Assembly (NCBI GenBank): GCA_027596945.1
Contig: JADGJH010000576.1
Coordinates: 1 to 16,597, forward strand
From: Physocladia obscura
Lineage: Eukaryota; Chytridiomycota; Chytridiomycetes; Chytridiales; Chytriomycetaceae
Direction: 5' to 3'
Length of the DNA stretch: 16,597 nucleotides
This document shows positions 6,618 to 16,597 of the stretch, piece after piece (within the stretch, counting starts at the first letter, position 1; each line of letters starts with the position of its first letter). The position numbers were made by a program, and so were the translations under genes. The notes under the pieces were generated by a model, which was given only the letters and a program-made list of their open reading frames with translations, did not search any database and was not told where the DNA came from.

Positions 6618-9020
6618 ATGGGCGACACGGAGACGGAGTTTGCGGTGCTGGCGGCGCAACAGCTTGGCGGGGCGACGGCGGTGGAGATGCGTGTGCGCGG
6701 GCAGGTGTGTATCTCTGTGCGCCCTGCGTTGCTGATGTCTTGTCTTCTTGAACCAGGCGCTTCTCCGCCGCGTCGGCTCCGCCCAGCCAATCAACGCCGC
6801 CCAGGTCTTGGCGCTTGGTGGCGTGGCCGACCGCGCCGCACGTGCCCGCCTCATCGACGCCAAGCTCGCGGCCGGCTGGCGTGTCGACCGCGTGTCCCAG
6901 GGCCCAGCGCGTCTACTCGGCGTGTGGTAATTATTTCTATTCCTTATTTCATTTGTGTCCTTATCCGCTCTTTGTTCCATCAGGATCTCGGCCGACAATG
7001 CTCTCCTCTTGGCCCGCGAATACGGTGTCGAGAATGCAATCGAAAAACTTCTTGAATTCGACGTTGTTGGAAAAAAACTGGGCCAAACATCTGTTCCGAT
7101 TGCTTTCCAAGATAAACAACTCAAACGAAAAGACCCCACCGACAGCGCACAAGTGCCAGCAAATTCTGCCAAGCGCATCGCGAATTCCTCGTCTTCTTCT
7201 CCGGCGTTGCTGCATTCAACCACTGCAAAAATAAACTTTTCTGCCGCAACAACAAATAGCAATAGCAGCAGTAGTATCTCCGGGAGTATAAACAATGATG
7301 ATGTAAATGACGATGATTCTGTCGATGACAATATTGACGTCGATGTCGAAGACGACGAGTCTAGTGATCTGCTGCATAGATCAATCAACGCGGGATCTTC
7401 AGTCCAAATCCCTCCAATTCCAAAAAAATACACCGCGGCCGTCCCACTCCCATCGAACTTTTCAATGTCCATCAAAATTCCAGACCCGTTCACCCGTCCA
7501 AAGCAATCGAAACTCGAAAAATCAAAATCTTTTCTCATGAACCTGTTTCTAAATCCTGAGGCTGAATTCGAATCATCTTTTCCAGTTTTTTCGATTCCTG
7601 AAGATATCGATATTACAGTTCCGCTCGATTCGAAAGGCAACACTGCATTTCACTGGGCAGCGTCTCTTGGACGCGTGCAAACACTCAGATTGTTGATAAA
7701 CGCGTATGAATCGTCTGCGATACCGAAAAACTTTTCAGGCGAAACTCCTCTTATGTGTGCAGTTGCTCTAGAAAACACATGCACTACAAAGTCTTTTGAT
7801 TCTGTCTTGAAATGCCTGCTCAAAATTAATGAAAATAATTTTCAAGACCGCAGTGACAGTACTATCAATTCAGAACATATTCTTGCCACGATTTCTGAGA
7901 CAAATTACGCAAAGCAGACAGTGTTCCATTATACTGTGGCTGCCGTTCCAGAAAAGATTAATGCCAGTACATGTGAATTTTATCTCGAATCTATTAAACG
8001 TGTGCTCAAAACCGCAGACATTAATTTCAAAAACTCGAAAACCGTATCATTGTTGGATGAAAAAGACTGGAACTCTAATACAGCTGTTGACATTGCGCGA
8101 AGGCAGATTCAAGGATGTGAAAAAATTCTAGGACTCCTGAAAGATCTCGGTGCCACAACTGCATACTTGATTTCAAAAAGTGTGGACATTGAAGATTCTA
8201 AATATATGGAAGTTGATTCTATTGAAGCCACTTCAAAACCCGAACCTCTTGAGTCATTGCCAATCCAAGCTGTTATAAAGGCGAAACGATTGCTCATTCC
8301 AGCAACAAGAAGCAACCCCGAATTTATTAAAGAAGCTGTCGAAATCCAAAATAGTAATCACCAACTTTATTAAACTCAACTGATACCATTGACAAAATAA
8401 AATAAAATAATATAACAGACACACTGTTGATGCTCGAACAACTTTCAGAAACTTACAACTCAGCTTTACTATTGCAAACGGAAAAGCTCGAATCCTTTGA
8501 CTCGAAAATCGATACCCTCCAATCCCAGATAAAATTTCTGCGCAAAGAAAACAAAGACCTCCGTGCCCAAAATATCCGCATCTCTGAACTCACCCATCGC
8601 ATTGCCCTTGCCGACCGCGCTCTTGAATCTGAGAAAAACACGACCCTCAGTACCGCTCCCGCCGTTCCAACATCAAACACTACCATTTTAATTGATAAAA
8701 ATATTACCCCAGCTGACAACGTGAAATCCCTTCAGCAGGAATTCGAGCGACTGCAAACGCAGTTCAAGCGCGGTGAGAAACGAATCCGAGCATTAGGCGA
8801 GGAAAAAATGGCTTTGTGTGTGAATGGGTTTAGTGATGTTGGTGCTGGAGGGCGAAATGAGTATTCAAAAAGCGTTGCAGATATGCGAAAGATTATTGCA
8901 TTTTCTTGTGATGTGCCGATGGACCAGATTGATGAATTTATTGAACCAATTTTAGAGGCTTTGAAAGCTTCGGCAACCTCTTTGACTGATGGCATTTTTA
9001 ATGGAAAAAAATTGAAATAA
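6618..9020 (+). CDS. Mbp1/Swi6-family cell-cycle transcription regulator
   Basis: Four exons, 6618-6704, 6757-6926, 6984-8353 and 8419-9020, join in matching phases to 742 aa. In fungi this family (Mbp1, Swi4, Swi6, Res, Cdc10) forms MBF/SBF, which drives G1/S genes. Residues about 18-112 align with the APSES/KilA-N fold, including INAAQVLALGGV (family NATHILKVAG), LLGVWISADNALLLAREYGV (QGTWVPL..A..LAEKYGV) and IEKLLEF. Acidic linker at about 190-215. Ankyrin repeats at about 300-473, with GNTAFHWAASLGRVQTLRLL, SGETPLMCAVA and TVFHYTVAAVPE in family order. Coiled coil at about 548-613 and 640-672, then ADMRKIIAFSCDVPMDQIDE, like the C-terminal heterodimerisation end. The APSES domain lacks the WVNAT tryptophan and the GKYQGTW loop, so it may be a Swi6/Cdc10-like partner rather than a DNA reader. 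The stop TAA overlaps an AATAAA at 9016-9021. Confidence 0.9.
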
Positions 9021-9487
9021 ATCTTTTTTGTGACACTTTCCTTTTTTTAAAAATAATTTGCTGTTTTATTACGTGTCACATTCGAAATTTATCAATGCAA
9101 AAAACAACAGCTAAGATTTCAGTAGAATATATTATATGTATATAAACAAACTATAAACACAATCAAATAAAAAAAGAGAGAAAAAAGGAAAAGAAATATA
9201 TAAGTCTTGGCAACAAAAGAGTGTAACTTTTGATTTCGATGTTGTACAAATCTTTCATATCATTATGTGAAAACAACACACTCAGCACACTCAAAAATAT
9301 CGTTAACTTACTAATCAGTACAAGCCGAACATTTAAAATAGTTTGAGCAAATTTTCGAAGAAGCGCTTTGCCTCTGGCTTCATGTTAAAAAAAGCACGTA
9401 TTTAGTCAAAATCAACCTTACTTTTAAATTTTAAAAAAAAAAAACTAACTTTATCTTGAAATATTATTATTATTATTATTATTACTA
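9021..9487. other. Convergent intergenic region (two 3' ends)
   Basis: AT-rich DNA between two convergent genes, holding both 3' untranslated regions. TATATA-rich stretches lie at about 9127-9141 and an (ATT)n repeat at 9463-9484. No gene seen. Confidence 0.6.
9463..9484. repeat. (ATT)n microsatellite
   Basis: A perfect run of about seven ATT units directly after the stop codon of the minus-strand gene. Read from that gene it is a row of TAA codons in frame with the stop. Confidence 0.9.
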
Positions 9488-12400
9488 TCATGGAATCAAA
9501 GAATCCCTATTCTTCCGAAGACTCCTCTGACTCAAACTAACAGGCACGCCACCACCTCCTCCAAAAAGTGCACTACTCCTCCGCCGTCCATTCGCCTCCT
9601 GCACAGCCAACCGCGCCATATCCGGTCCCTGCTTTTTTCGCGTCTGCAGCACATACGACGCCCCACTCCTCGACGCATCTTCAGTGCCCATCAGCAACTG
9701 ACTCCGCGTGCTTGCAAACGAGCTAGTGCTGGCGTTTTCAAACGAACTGGATCGACGGTCGAGTATTGACGCGCTGTATAGCATCGTCGTGTCGGTTGCT
9801 TTTGGGATCCGGAAATATTCTGGCTGTGTTAGTGCCGACGCGTTTTGGTCACTGTTAGTCGGATGAGGCGGAGACAATTGCTGTTGTGGCAAGTGCGGTG
9901 GTGTTGGCGGTGGCAAGTTGCGCGAAGATGAAGATAGTGGTGACGGTGGAATAGCGCGCAAAACATTTGAGGCGCTGTGTGATCGGATACTTCTTTGAAT
10001 TGGAGAGCCATTGTCAGACAGCGGTATAGCTGTTTGAGGTGGCGTTGGATCCAGTTGTCTGCCTGGTGTTGTTGATTGTGATTGGAGAGAAGAACCACGT
10101 GTAATGAGCGATTCTCGAGACATGCTACGCATTGATGCTAACTGTCCTCGCCCAGGAATCGTTGGCGAGAATGTATATGATGGCTCATGTCGATCAAGCT
10201 GTGACACCGCATATGAGGGAGGCTCGGGTAATATTATTGGTGGGGGTGGCGGCGGGGGTTTGTTTGAAGACCTTTTGGCTTTTTTCAGTACATCTGATGC
10301 ATCAATTAAAGTTGAAGAGGTGGGCGTTTGATGTATTTCTACTTCGCCAGAATCAGGCGATATTGCACGCGGAGCCAGAGCTTTTAATTCATTTTCCAGT
10401 ATATTCAATGTTGTGGGCCGTGATACAGCGTCTTCGTTTTCAATTTCTGAAAAAATGTTTTTGCAAAATAATAAAGCATTAGCACACAAACATACAAAAA
10501 ATCATAAAAACCAGAAGAATTCCTCAAGACTGTGATCCCAATAACTGATTCAGACGGTGGGGAAACTGGAGAAAACGTGAGTAGTGGCGGTGTCGCAGAA
10601 ACTACTTCTGCAACTGGCGTAAAGTTTATTTGAGAAACGCTAACGAATTCTGGATTCAATGGTGGAGGCGGCGGTGGAGCTTTATGCTTTTTTTTCTTGC
10701 GATGTGACTTTGTGTTTGAAGGTGCTGTTGTTGCAGCAGCCTCTTGGACAGGCGCCATTAATTCACGCGGCGGTGCAGAAGGTAATGGCAGAGGGGACAC
10801 ATTATCCTGCTTTGGAACGGGTGTTGCAGGCGATGAAGAAGGAACACGCTTCTTTTTCTTTCGAATTTTGTTGGGTGACTCGAGATTCTCGTTTGTTGGT
10901 ATTGTTAAGATATTTTCAGGACTTGGCACATTTGCTGTCAATAACGCGATTTCCTGGACACTTTTTAATAGATTTGCTGAAGAAGAGTTTTCTTTTGTAA
11001 TTGCGGATGTATCGTTTGTTGCACTTGAATGCAGACCAGTAGTACAATTTTCACATACAATTTTTGGATTAACTTGTTGATCGTGATAATTCTCATTCGG
11101 TATCAATTTCGCAGGTACAGATAGATTTTCTATAATCTCAACGCTGGTTTGAACAGATCGCGAAACAAATTTCTGTAAATTATTATCTACAAAAGCATCC
11201 ACGTTGGAATCATTTACTGCAGCTTGAGCATGGGATTTTTGCGTATTCAATAGCGACAATTTGAAAACATCCGGGTCAAGATTTACGCTCCCTCTTGTGC
11301 TGCGCGATATTTGAACAAGCATTAAATTTGTTTGCGATTGTAAAGCGGATTCATCTTGTTTTGAAAGCCCACAGAATTCAGAGTTTTCTGGAATTTCGGG
11401 ATATATTTTTTGCAAAGATTTGCTCAGGATGTTTGTTAGCTTGTCTGTTAAAGTCCTGCGGCGCTCGGGATTGATTTGAATGTTTTCGATTGTTTCGAAT
11501 ACTTCCTCTTTTTCAGTACGGTTTTCAGCCTGAGAAGTTTGAAACAGTTCAGTGTTGCAAGTACCAGAAATTTCTTTTGGTCGATCGAAAGACTCAAGTG
11601 CATTTGTTTTCGCGTCAAGCCTTTTGGATTTTGATTTGTCTGACACGATGGACAAAACTTCATCAGAATATGGCACAAGTAATTTTAATGACACTTTCGG
11701 ATCATGTTCAGTTCCCAGGTAAATATACAGCGTCCCAATAAATTTCGTGCAGGATTCAAATCCTCGACAAAGTTCAGCGTGAGATTTCATCAACTTTGTT
11801 CGCCGAAATATTCTATTGTCCATGAGCGTTTTGTCGAGTTTATGTTTTAAAAGGTCATGCCGATGATTGTTTGACGTGTTGCTGTTCCCGCCGGTTATTT
11901 GTTCTTGTCCTCCAGACATGACTGACACCCGTCTGTCTGTAGGTGCAGATTTGTTTGCAGCTCGTGGGGGTTTTGCTGAAGGTCTTCCGAAAAACGATTG
12001 CTTAATATTCATAGAATCAAGTTTGCGGACTAAATCTAGTGCCGATTTTTCGCGTTCATTTACATTAAAAAGCGTTCTTTCGAGATATTGAAGGCAGCTA
12101 TGGACAACGGCGATTGGTTTCTCAAGGTTTAAACCATTTACAGCTGTTGATTTGGTTTTTGAATGAGCAGACCGTTTGATTGCTTGAGCCCAGCTGGAGT
12201 ACATTGCCATATATTTTTGTTGTTGCCGGCACTCAATATTTGGCATCGCGGTTCCATCATCAAATGCATAGCAACTCATTTGCTGGACGATAGAATGCGA
12301 ATCCCCTTCCAAATTCAACCATTCAATGCTTTTGTTAACATAGGCAATTTCAGCGTCTCGTAATTCCAGCCACAGTTTACAAGAGATTTCCGCCAAATAA

Positions 12401-13447
12401 TGCCACCGTTTAATCAACTTTAGTCTATTTTTGCAAACGCGTGCATTGGTTTCAGGATTTTGAAAACTGAGCATTTTTTGTTGTTTTGATGCAAATGCCA
12501 GGTCAGCAGTGTTCGAGACGGATCGTCGCCGCGTGGCCATGGTTCGTGAAGTCGACGAGTCGATTTGAACGCCCATAAGTGCAAGTTTAAGTGCCGCACC
12601 ACTGCCAACAGCTTGAGCAACGAATTTATTGTATTGGTAACACACGCGTTTCATTTTATCAAAGATTTGAGAAAATCTTGTCCAGAGTGATCCTTGGGCC
12701 AGGAATACCGAGTGAATGGAGTCGACCAACTTGTCGTCACGAAATGATACCAAATCTAGTCGTTTATGATGTTCGAGTTTGATTAACTGGTCAAGGAGTG
12801 TGCGGGCATGTTTTTGAGGGGCGAGGTCAAGTGCGTCACACCCAGTAATTATTTCCTCAGGATCAACATGATTGCGTCGTTTCCGGCGTGAATTCTTCGC
12901 AATTGTGCGAGAAGCCGTCAAATTAATAGTGTTGGTAGAGCTCTTAAAGTCTCTGGATTTGGACAAGTCAAGTTTTGCTGAAATTGATTGGAAGATTATA
13001 ATTTGGGCGGCCAGCCGTTTAATTGAATCATGATGGTCACGTTGCAGTGACAAAATATTCGCTAACAGTGAAGAGTGATTGTCAATGGCTTCGAGAAAAG
13101 CTGTTGAAGCGACAGAAAGCTCAATTGCGGTGAGGGACAAATTTTTGAAGGCTTTTGAAAAAGGAATATCTTTTTCTTCCTGTTTGAACGTAAGCCTTTT
13201 TGTTCGGACGTGTCCAAAAAAAAAAAAAAAAAGGAAAACAAAGAACCTCGGCCCATAAAGCGCCGGCACAGCAGGCGCCGTCGAGAGCATCGACGAGAGA
13301 AACAAAGCTCGCCCGCCATGCGAGAAGGGCAATAGTTGCGGCACGCAAAGTGACTTTGGCAGCTTTTGACGCGTAGACTTCGCTCGATCCGTTCTTGTTT
13401 TTGTTTTTGAGGCTGGGGTAAGTGCTGGCCGACGGAGCACAGCCCAT
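9488..13447 (-). CDS. Large acylated BAR-like, proline-rich protein (unassigned)
   Basis: Exons 13447-13247, 13179-10512 and 10446-9488 join in phase to 1275 aa. Intron 1 (13246-13180) carries a 17-A/T tract; intron 2 (10511-10447) has donor GTTTTT and acceptor TTTTTTCAG. The chosen start gives MGCAPSAST: Gly2 and Cys3 fit dual N-myristoylation and palmitoylation, implying membrane attachment. Residues about 75-400 are mostly helical with coiled-coil character (FKNLSLTAIELSVASTAFLE; KHARTLLDQLIKLEHHKRLD), resembling BAR/IMD membrane-shaping helices, though I cannot name a subfamily. The second half is disordered: Ser/Thr/Lys-rich, then polyproline blocks (HKAPPPPPP at about 930, NKPPPPPPP at about 1020, LPPPTPPHLP) that could bind SH3, WW or profilin. 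I infer a cortical or endocytic scaffold. Starts 61 bp from divergent IMP2. A longer upstream frame exists but would run into IMP2. Confidence 0.75.
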
Positions 13448-13508
13448 TTGAACGCGAATTGTCAAAAGTTTGGAGTGATAACAAATCACAAGAATAATAA
13501 TTATTTGA
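13448..13508. promoter_or_regulatory. Very short divergent promoter
   Basis: Only 61 bp separate the start codons of the acylated protein and IMP2. The stretch is AT-rich with an imperfect palindrome around GTGATAACAAATCAC and an ACGCGA at 13452-13457, the same hexamer seen in the NF-YA/Mbp1 promoter. No TATA box is clear. Either both transcripts have tiny leaders or one starts inside the other gene. Confidence 0.55.
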
Positions 13509-14155
13509 ATGATGGCAGCGCGGCAAGAAAAAGCAAAAGGGCGGTTCGCAAACACGCGGCTGGGACTGGTGCTGTCGATGGTTGCGCCGCTGCTTTGCGT
13601 CAACGAGTTTGTCGTGTCGGTGAGCCCAATCAACGGCAAGTCGATGACGCCGACGCTGAATCCCGACACGCTGCGGCACGACCAGCGCGACTGGGGTGAG
13701 TCACGCTGACTGACTCGCGCACACTCAACTCACGGCGCGCAGTTCTGCTGGACAGACTGGCGGTGCGGCGGCCGACGCTGGCCGTGGCGCGCGGCGACGT
13801 GGTGACGTTCACGGCGCCGCACGACCCCGCGGCGACGCTGGTCAAGCGCGTCGTGGCGCTCGAGGGCGACGTGGTGCACACGCGTCCGCCGCCGGCCCTG
13901 CGCTACAACTACTCCGCCAGCTCTGCCGCTGCCGCTGCCGCCCTCGCTGCGCCGCCGCCGCGCGTCGTCAAAATCCCCAAGGGCTTCTGCTGGGTCGAGT
14001 CCGACGAATCATATCGCGGCATCGATTCAAACGTCTTTGGCCCCATCCCGCTCGGCCTGCTGCAGGCTCGCACCAAATATATTGTCTGGCCGCCCGAACG
14101 CATCGGCCCCATTACCGATATCAAACCGAGAAAAGGAATTGAATATTGGTATTAG
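13509..14155 (+). CDS. IMP2: Mitochondrial inner membrane protease subunit 2
   Basis: S26-family signal peptidase that, with Imp1, removes sorting signals from proteins delivered to the intermembrane space. Exons 13509-13695 and 13743-14155 join in phase 1 (donor GTGAGT, acceptor GCGCAG), giving 199 aa against about 175 in yeast and human. A single membrane segment at about residues 17-39 precedes NGKSMTPTLNPD with catalytic Ser45. DW at 61-62 and LLDRLAVRR follow, then TLVKRVVALEGDV with the general-base Lys97, CWVESDESYRGIDSNVFGP and a final VPLGL/WPPERIGP-type block. A poly-Ala/Pro insertion at about 120-140 explains the extra length. ATG is repeated at 13509 and 13512; either could start. 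Exon 2 is strikingly GC-rich. AATAAA at 14175-14180 may serve as polyadenylation signal. Confidence 0.92.
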
Positions 14156-14229
14156 TGAATCTTCGAACTGCAAAAATAAACTCGGAAATAATGAAAGTAT
14201 TCCATACTATCCATATTACAATATATTCA
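14156..14229. other. Short convergent 3' gap
   Basis: 74 bp between the IMP2 stop and the stop of the opposing acetyltransferase. It contains AATAAA at 14175-14180, and a second AATAAA at 14233-14238 lies just inside the opposing coding end, so the two transcripts probably overlap. Confidence 0.5.
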
Positions 14230-15771
14230 TCAAATAAACCATTCTCCTGGCGCCGAATGGCTCACATCAATTTCAAGGTGGCCTTTTACCGCTGACCCAA
14301 TGTTTGAGAAATCGAGCAAAAATGTGTCATGTCCATAAACGCCATCGATTTCAAAATGTGTCACCATATTGTTTCCCGCCGCCTTCAGACACGTCGCTAT
14401 TTCTTTTTGCTGCCACGAAGGAATCAGAAAATCAGATTTGACTCCAATCACGAGCACGGGGCACTTAATTGTAGACATTCCTTTGGTCAAATGATGCGTG
14501 TGCGTATAATCCGTGACGTTCTTGTCCTCCTTGTCTCTGAAATTGTGTACGGATTCATGCAAAATATGCTTGGTGTCGTTATTTGTATCAAAATCAAGAC
14601 GATCACTCATATCAAACATGTCCATTGCACGTGAAAGATAGAGAAATGAATTTGCATCGTATCTCCATTTTTTTCCCTGATGATCCAGGTATGATTCAAT
14701 CATGAAATCTGTCGACAGCCCTTGCTTGGATTTTGGATCAACGCGTTTCCTGCCAAACCGTATTTCCCATTCGGGCCCAGATCGATAAGTGATTGTTCCA
14801 ATCTGTCTCGCCAGCTGAGGAATAAATTCACGGGTCAACTCAAAAAAAAGAAAAAAGTACTATTGTACATTAAAAACTTACATTGAGTCCTTTTTGTGGC
14901 GGCTCGCCGTCATAATATTTTCCATCTTTCCAATTAATATCACTCATGAGGACTTGTCGCTGCGCATGCCTCAATGCAATCGAATAAGGATGCGACCTAG
15001 CCGCCGCAGAAATCGAAACAATTCTTCCAACCCGATGCGGATATAATGCTGCAACCGCCAGCGAAGTCATTCCACCCATTGAGCTACCGACAACTGCATG
15101 CGCGCGTTCAACTCCAAGGCTGTCCAATAGGCGAAACTGTGTGCGTGCAATATCCCAAACCGTCACCAGTGGGAAATCAGTTGCGTACCGATTGCCAGTT
15201 GCTGGATTTATCGATGCCGGGCCGGTGGACCCGTAACACCCACCAAGTGAATTTGTACATATGATATGGAATTTTTCAGTATCTAATGGAAGTCCGGGAC
15301 CTTTGTTTATTCAGTTTTAGTGTTCAAATGTTTTATACTTTTTAATTAAATCTCACCAATAAACTTTTCCCACCATCCATCCTGCCTATTCCCATAATGA
15401 CTCTTCGCATGACTAGAATCACTCATTCCAGTGGTCAACAGAATCACATTATCTTTGCGTTCGTTCATTTTGCCCCAAGATTCATAAGCGATCTCGAAAC
15501 TCGGAAGCTCGCCGCCAAGATGCATTTTGAACGGCGCGTCATGTTTATATAGCTCGTATGGTTTATTCGATCGAAATACTTGCGGTTTAATTACAGGCGG
15601 GGATGGTGGTCGCGGTGATTTATGGTCTGTCGCCGGTTGCTGTGCGACTGTTGCGAGACGAAACTGCGTCGATGCGCTTGAAATTCCAGATAGCGTTCGT
15701 GAAATCGATGAGTTGGAAAACTTGCGAATTACGAAACGCAAGTACTGTTGAACCGGCAGTGCAACTGCCAT
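14230..15771 (-). CDS. cysA: MetX-fold serine O-acetyltransferase (CysA/Cys2-like)
   Basis: Alpha/beta-hydrolase acetyltransferase that moves acetyl from acetyl-CoA to the hydroxyl of Ser (or homoserine) for Cys/Met synthesis. Exons 15771-15357, 15300-14882 and 14838-14230 join in phase (donors GTGAGA and GTAAGT), giving 480 aa. Residues 1-45 are basic, Ser/Thr/Arg-rich and without acidic residues, like a mitochondrial leader. [15 protein letters not shown] and [18 protein letters not shown] precede the nucleophile elbow VVGSSMGGM (Ser212). [27 protein letters not shown] and [11 protein letters not shown] follow; Asp414 in GVKSDFLIP and His448 in GHDTFL complete the triad. The HPYSIA..RQVL and YRSGPEWE blocks match fungal CysA/S. 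pombe Cys2 serine acetyltransferases better than Met2. Homoserine as substrate cannot be excluded. The frame opens upstream of 15771 but has no ATG. Confidence 0.88.
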
Positions 15772-15910
15772 TCGAGAATTTTTTTTTTTCAAAATATTAC
15801 ACTCGTTTACACACCTTCAAAATCATTCCAAAAATCAACCGCCTCAAAAGACTTTTTTGAGTTCTGAGGTGTCAACTTTAAATAATACAACAAACGAGGA
15901 AAATAATTAA
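15772..15910. promoter_or_regulatory. Spacer between tandem acetyltransferase genes
   Basis: 139 bp that must hold the 3' end of the upstream paralog and the promoter of the downstream gene. AT-rich with a T run at 15780-15790. No specific motif identified. Confidence 0.4.
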
Positions 15911-16597
15911 TCAAGAAGCTGCTGCATGCCCAAGAACGATTTCATTTTCCAAATACCCTTTGACAGCATACCCAATATTAGTGACATCATGCAGGAAAGT
16001 ATCGTGCCCGAAAGCTCCGTCGACTTCAAAATACGAAATCCGCGTATTACCAGCCTCTTTCAACAATGTTGCGATTTCGTGTTGTTGCCAAACAGGAATC
16101 GAAAAGTCAGATTTCGCACCAATGACAAGAGCTGGGCATTTAATTGATGCTATCGCAGCCGATAAGTCTTTTTTGTAATTGTAATTGTGCTGGTTACTTT
16201 TACGATCAGTTTGAGAAGTTTGGTGCGTGGTAGTGGTGCCGGATGTAATGCTTGCGGCGAAATCGGGCCATTGACTCAAATCAAACATGTCCATTGCTCG
16301 TGAAATGTATAAAAACGAATTTGGGTCGTACTGAGTTTTCCATTCTTCTCCCTGATTGCCGCTCATTATGTTATTGCACCCCCGAAAAAAAGATGGAAAA
16401 AAAAAAAAAAGAAATACCTGTTTGTGGATATATGTTTCAATTAAATAATCAGGCTCGAATCTACGTTTGGAAAATTCATTTGTTCTTTTTCTACCAAAGC
16501 TAGTTTCCCACTGGGGGCTAAAGCTATTCGTAATTTTCCCAATTTGCCGTGCCAACTTGAATGTGCGAATAGCATGTCGAAAAAAGAAATATTATCT
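15911..16597 (-). CDS. Second MetX-fold acetyltransferase, 3' part
   Basis: Tandem, same-strand paralog of the neighbouring acetyltransferase, cut by the right edge. Exon pieces 16597-16418 (5' limit unknown) and 16351-15911 join in phase 0 (donor GTATTT, acceptor ATCAG) across a 66-nt intron with a 14-A/T run. Visible landmarks are [37 protein letters not shown], the triad Asp in GAKSDFSIP, the triad His in GHDTFL, and a terminal YAVKGYLE, ending in TGA at 15913-15911. The segment between MFDL and IKCPALVIG is a Thr/Ser/Asn/Gln-rich linker unlike copy 1. The YRSGPEW motif of copy 1 reads NSFSPQW here, so substrate handling may differ. The nucleophile region lies outside the window. Copy 1 begins 140 bp downstream, head to tail. 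Confidence 0.85.

Noticed and set aside
6558..7643. 361-codon open frame on the minus strand.
   Set aside because: It is antisense to exons 1-3 of the Mbp1/Swi6-like gene, which has clear domain homology; the antisense protein is a Ser/Arg-rich shadow.
13216..13232. 17-nt homopolymer A run giving poly-Phe in the opposite frame.
   Set aside because: It falls inside an intron of the scaffold gene (pyrimidine tract of the minus strand), so it is not coding; assembly length there may be unreliable.
1..16597. CRISPR arrays, insertion sequences, transposase genes, rRNA.
   Set aside because: No spaced direct repeats, terminal inverted repeats, transposase motifs or rRNA-like segments were seen.

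Overview
The window looks like nuclear DNA of a fungus. The best evidence is a Mbp1/Swi6-family protein (degenerate APSES domain, ankyrin repeats, C-terminal coiled coil), a family typical of fungi. It is joined by a HAP2/NF-YA subunit, an IMP2-type mitochondrial inner-membrane protease and MetX-fold acetyltransferases of the fungal CysA/Cys2 type. Genes carry short introns (about 45-100 nt) with GTAAGT, GTGAGT or GTTTNN donors, and the gene-rich part has very short gaps between genes. I cannot place the organism more precisely; an early-diverging lineage is a guess.

Layout. 1-311 (-): 5' end of a Lys/Ser/Asp-rich nucleolar-type protein that runs off the left edge. 312-5279: a long AT-rich stretch without a clean gene. 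It holds minus-strand coding-like pieces, including the remains of a class 3 lipase (about 3730-4590) and an exon with an alpha/beta-hydrolase HGYN motif (3213-3678), plus one small plus-strand fragment. 5280-6345 (-): NF-YA/HAP2, two exons. 6346-6617: divergent promoter with four CCAAT boxes. 6618-9020 (+): Mbp1/Swi6-like regulator, four exons, 742 aa. 9488-13447 (-): 1275-aa protein with an MGC acylation-type start, helical N-terminal half and proline-rich C-terminal half, three exons. 13448-13508: 61-bp divergent promoter. 13509-14155 (+): IMP2, two exons. 14230-15771 (-): CysA/Cys2-like O-acetyltransferase with a mitochondrial-type leader, three exons. 15911-16597 (-): 3' part of a second, diverged copy in tandem.

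Functional picture. The right two thirds hold ordinary housekeeping and regulatory genes arranged as divergent pairs (NF-YA with the Mbp1/Swi6-like gene; the acylated protein with IMP2) and convergent pairs. Two points stand out. The NF-YA gene is transcribed from a promoter full of NF-Y binding motifs, which suggests autoregulation and co-control of a G1/S-type regulator. The left third contains decayed coding sequence, with a recognisable lipase interrupted by stop codons. All exon joins were built by hand from splice motifs and frame agreement; for every complete gene the joined lengths are divisible by three.
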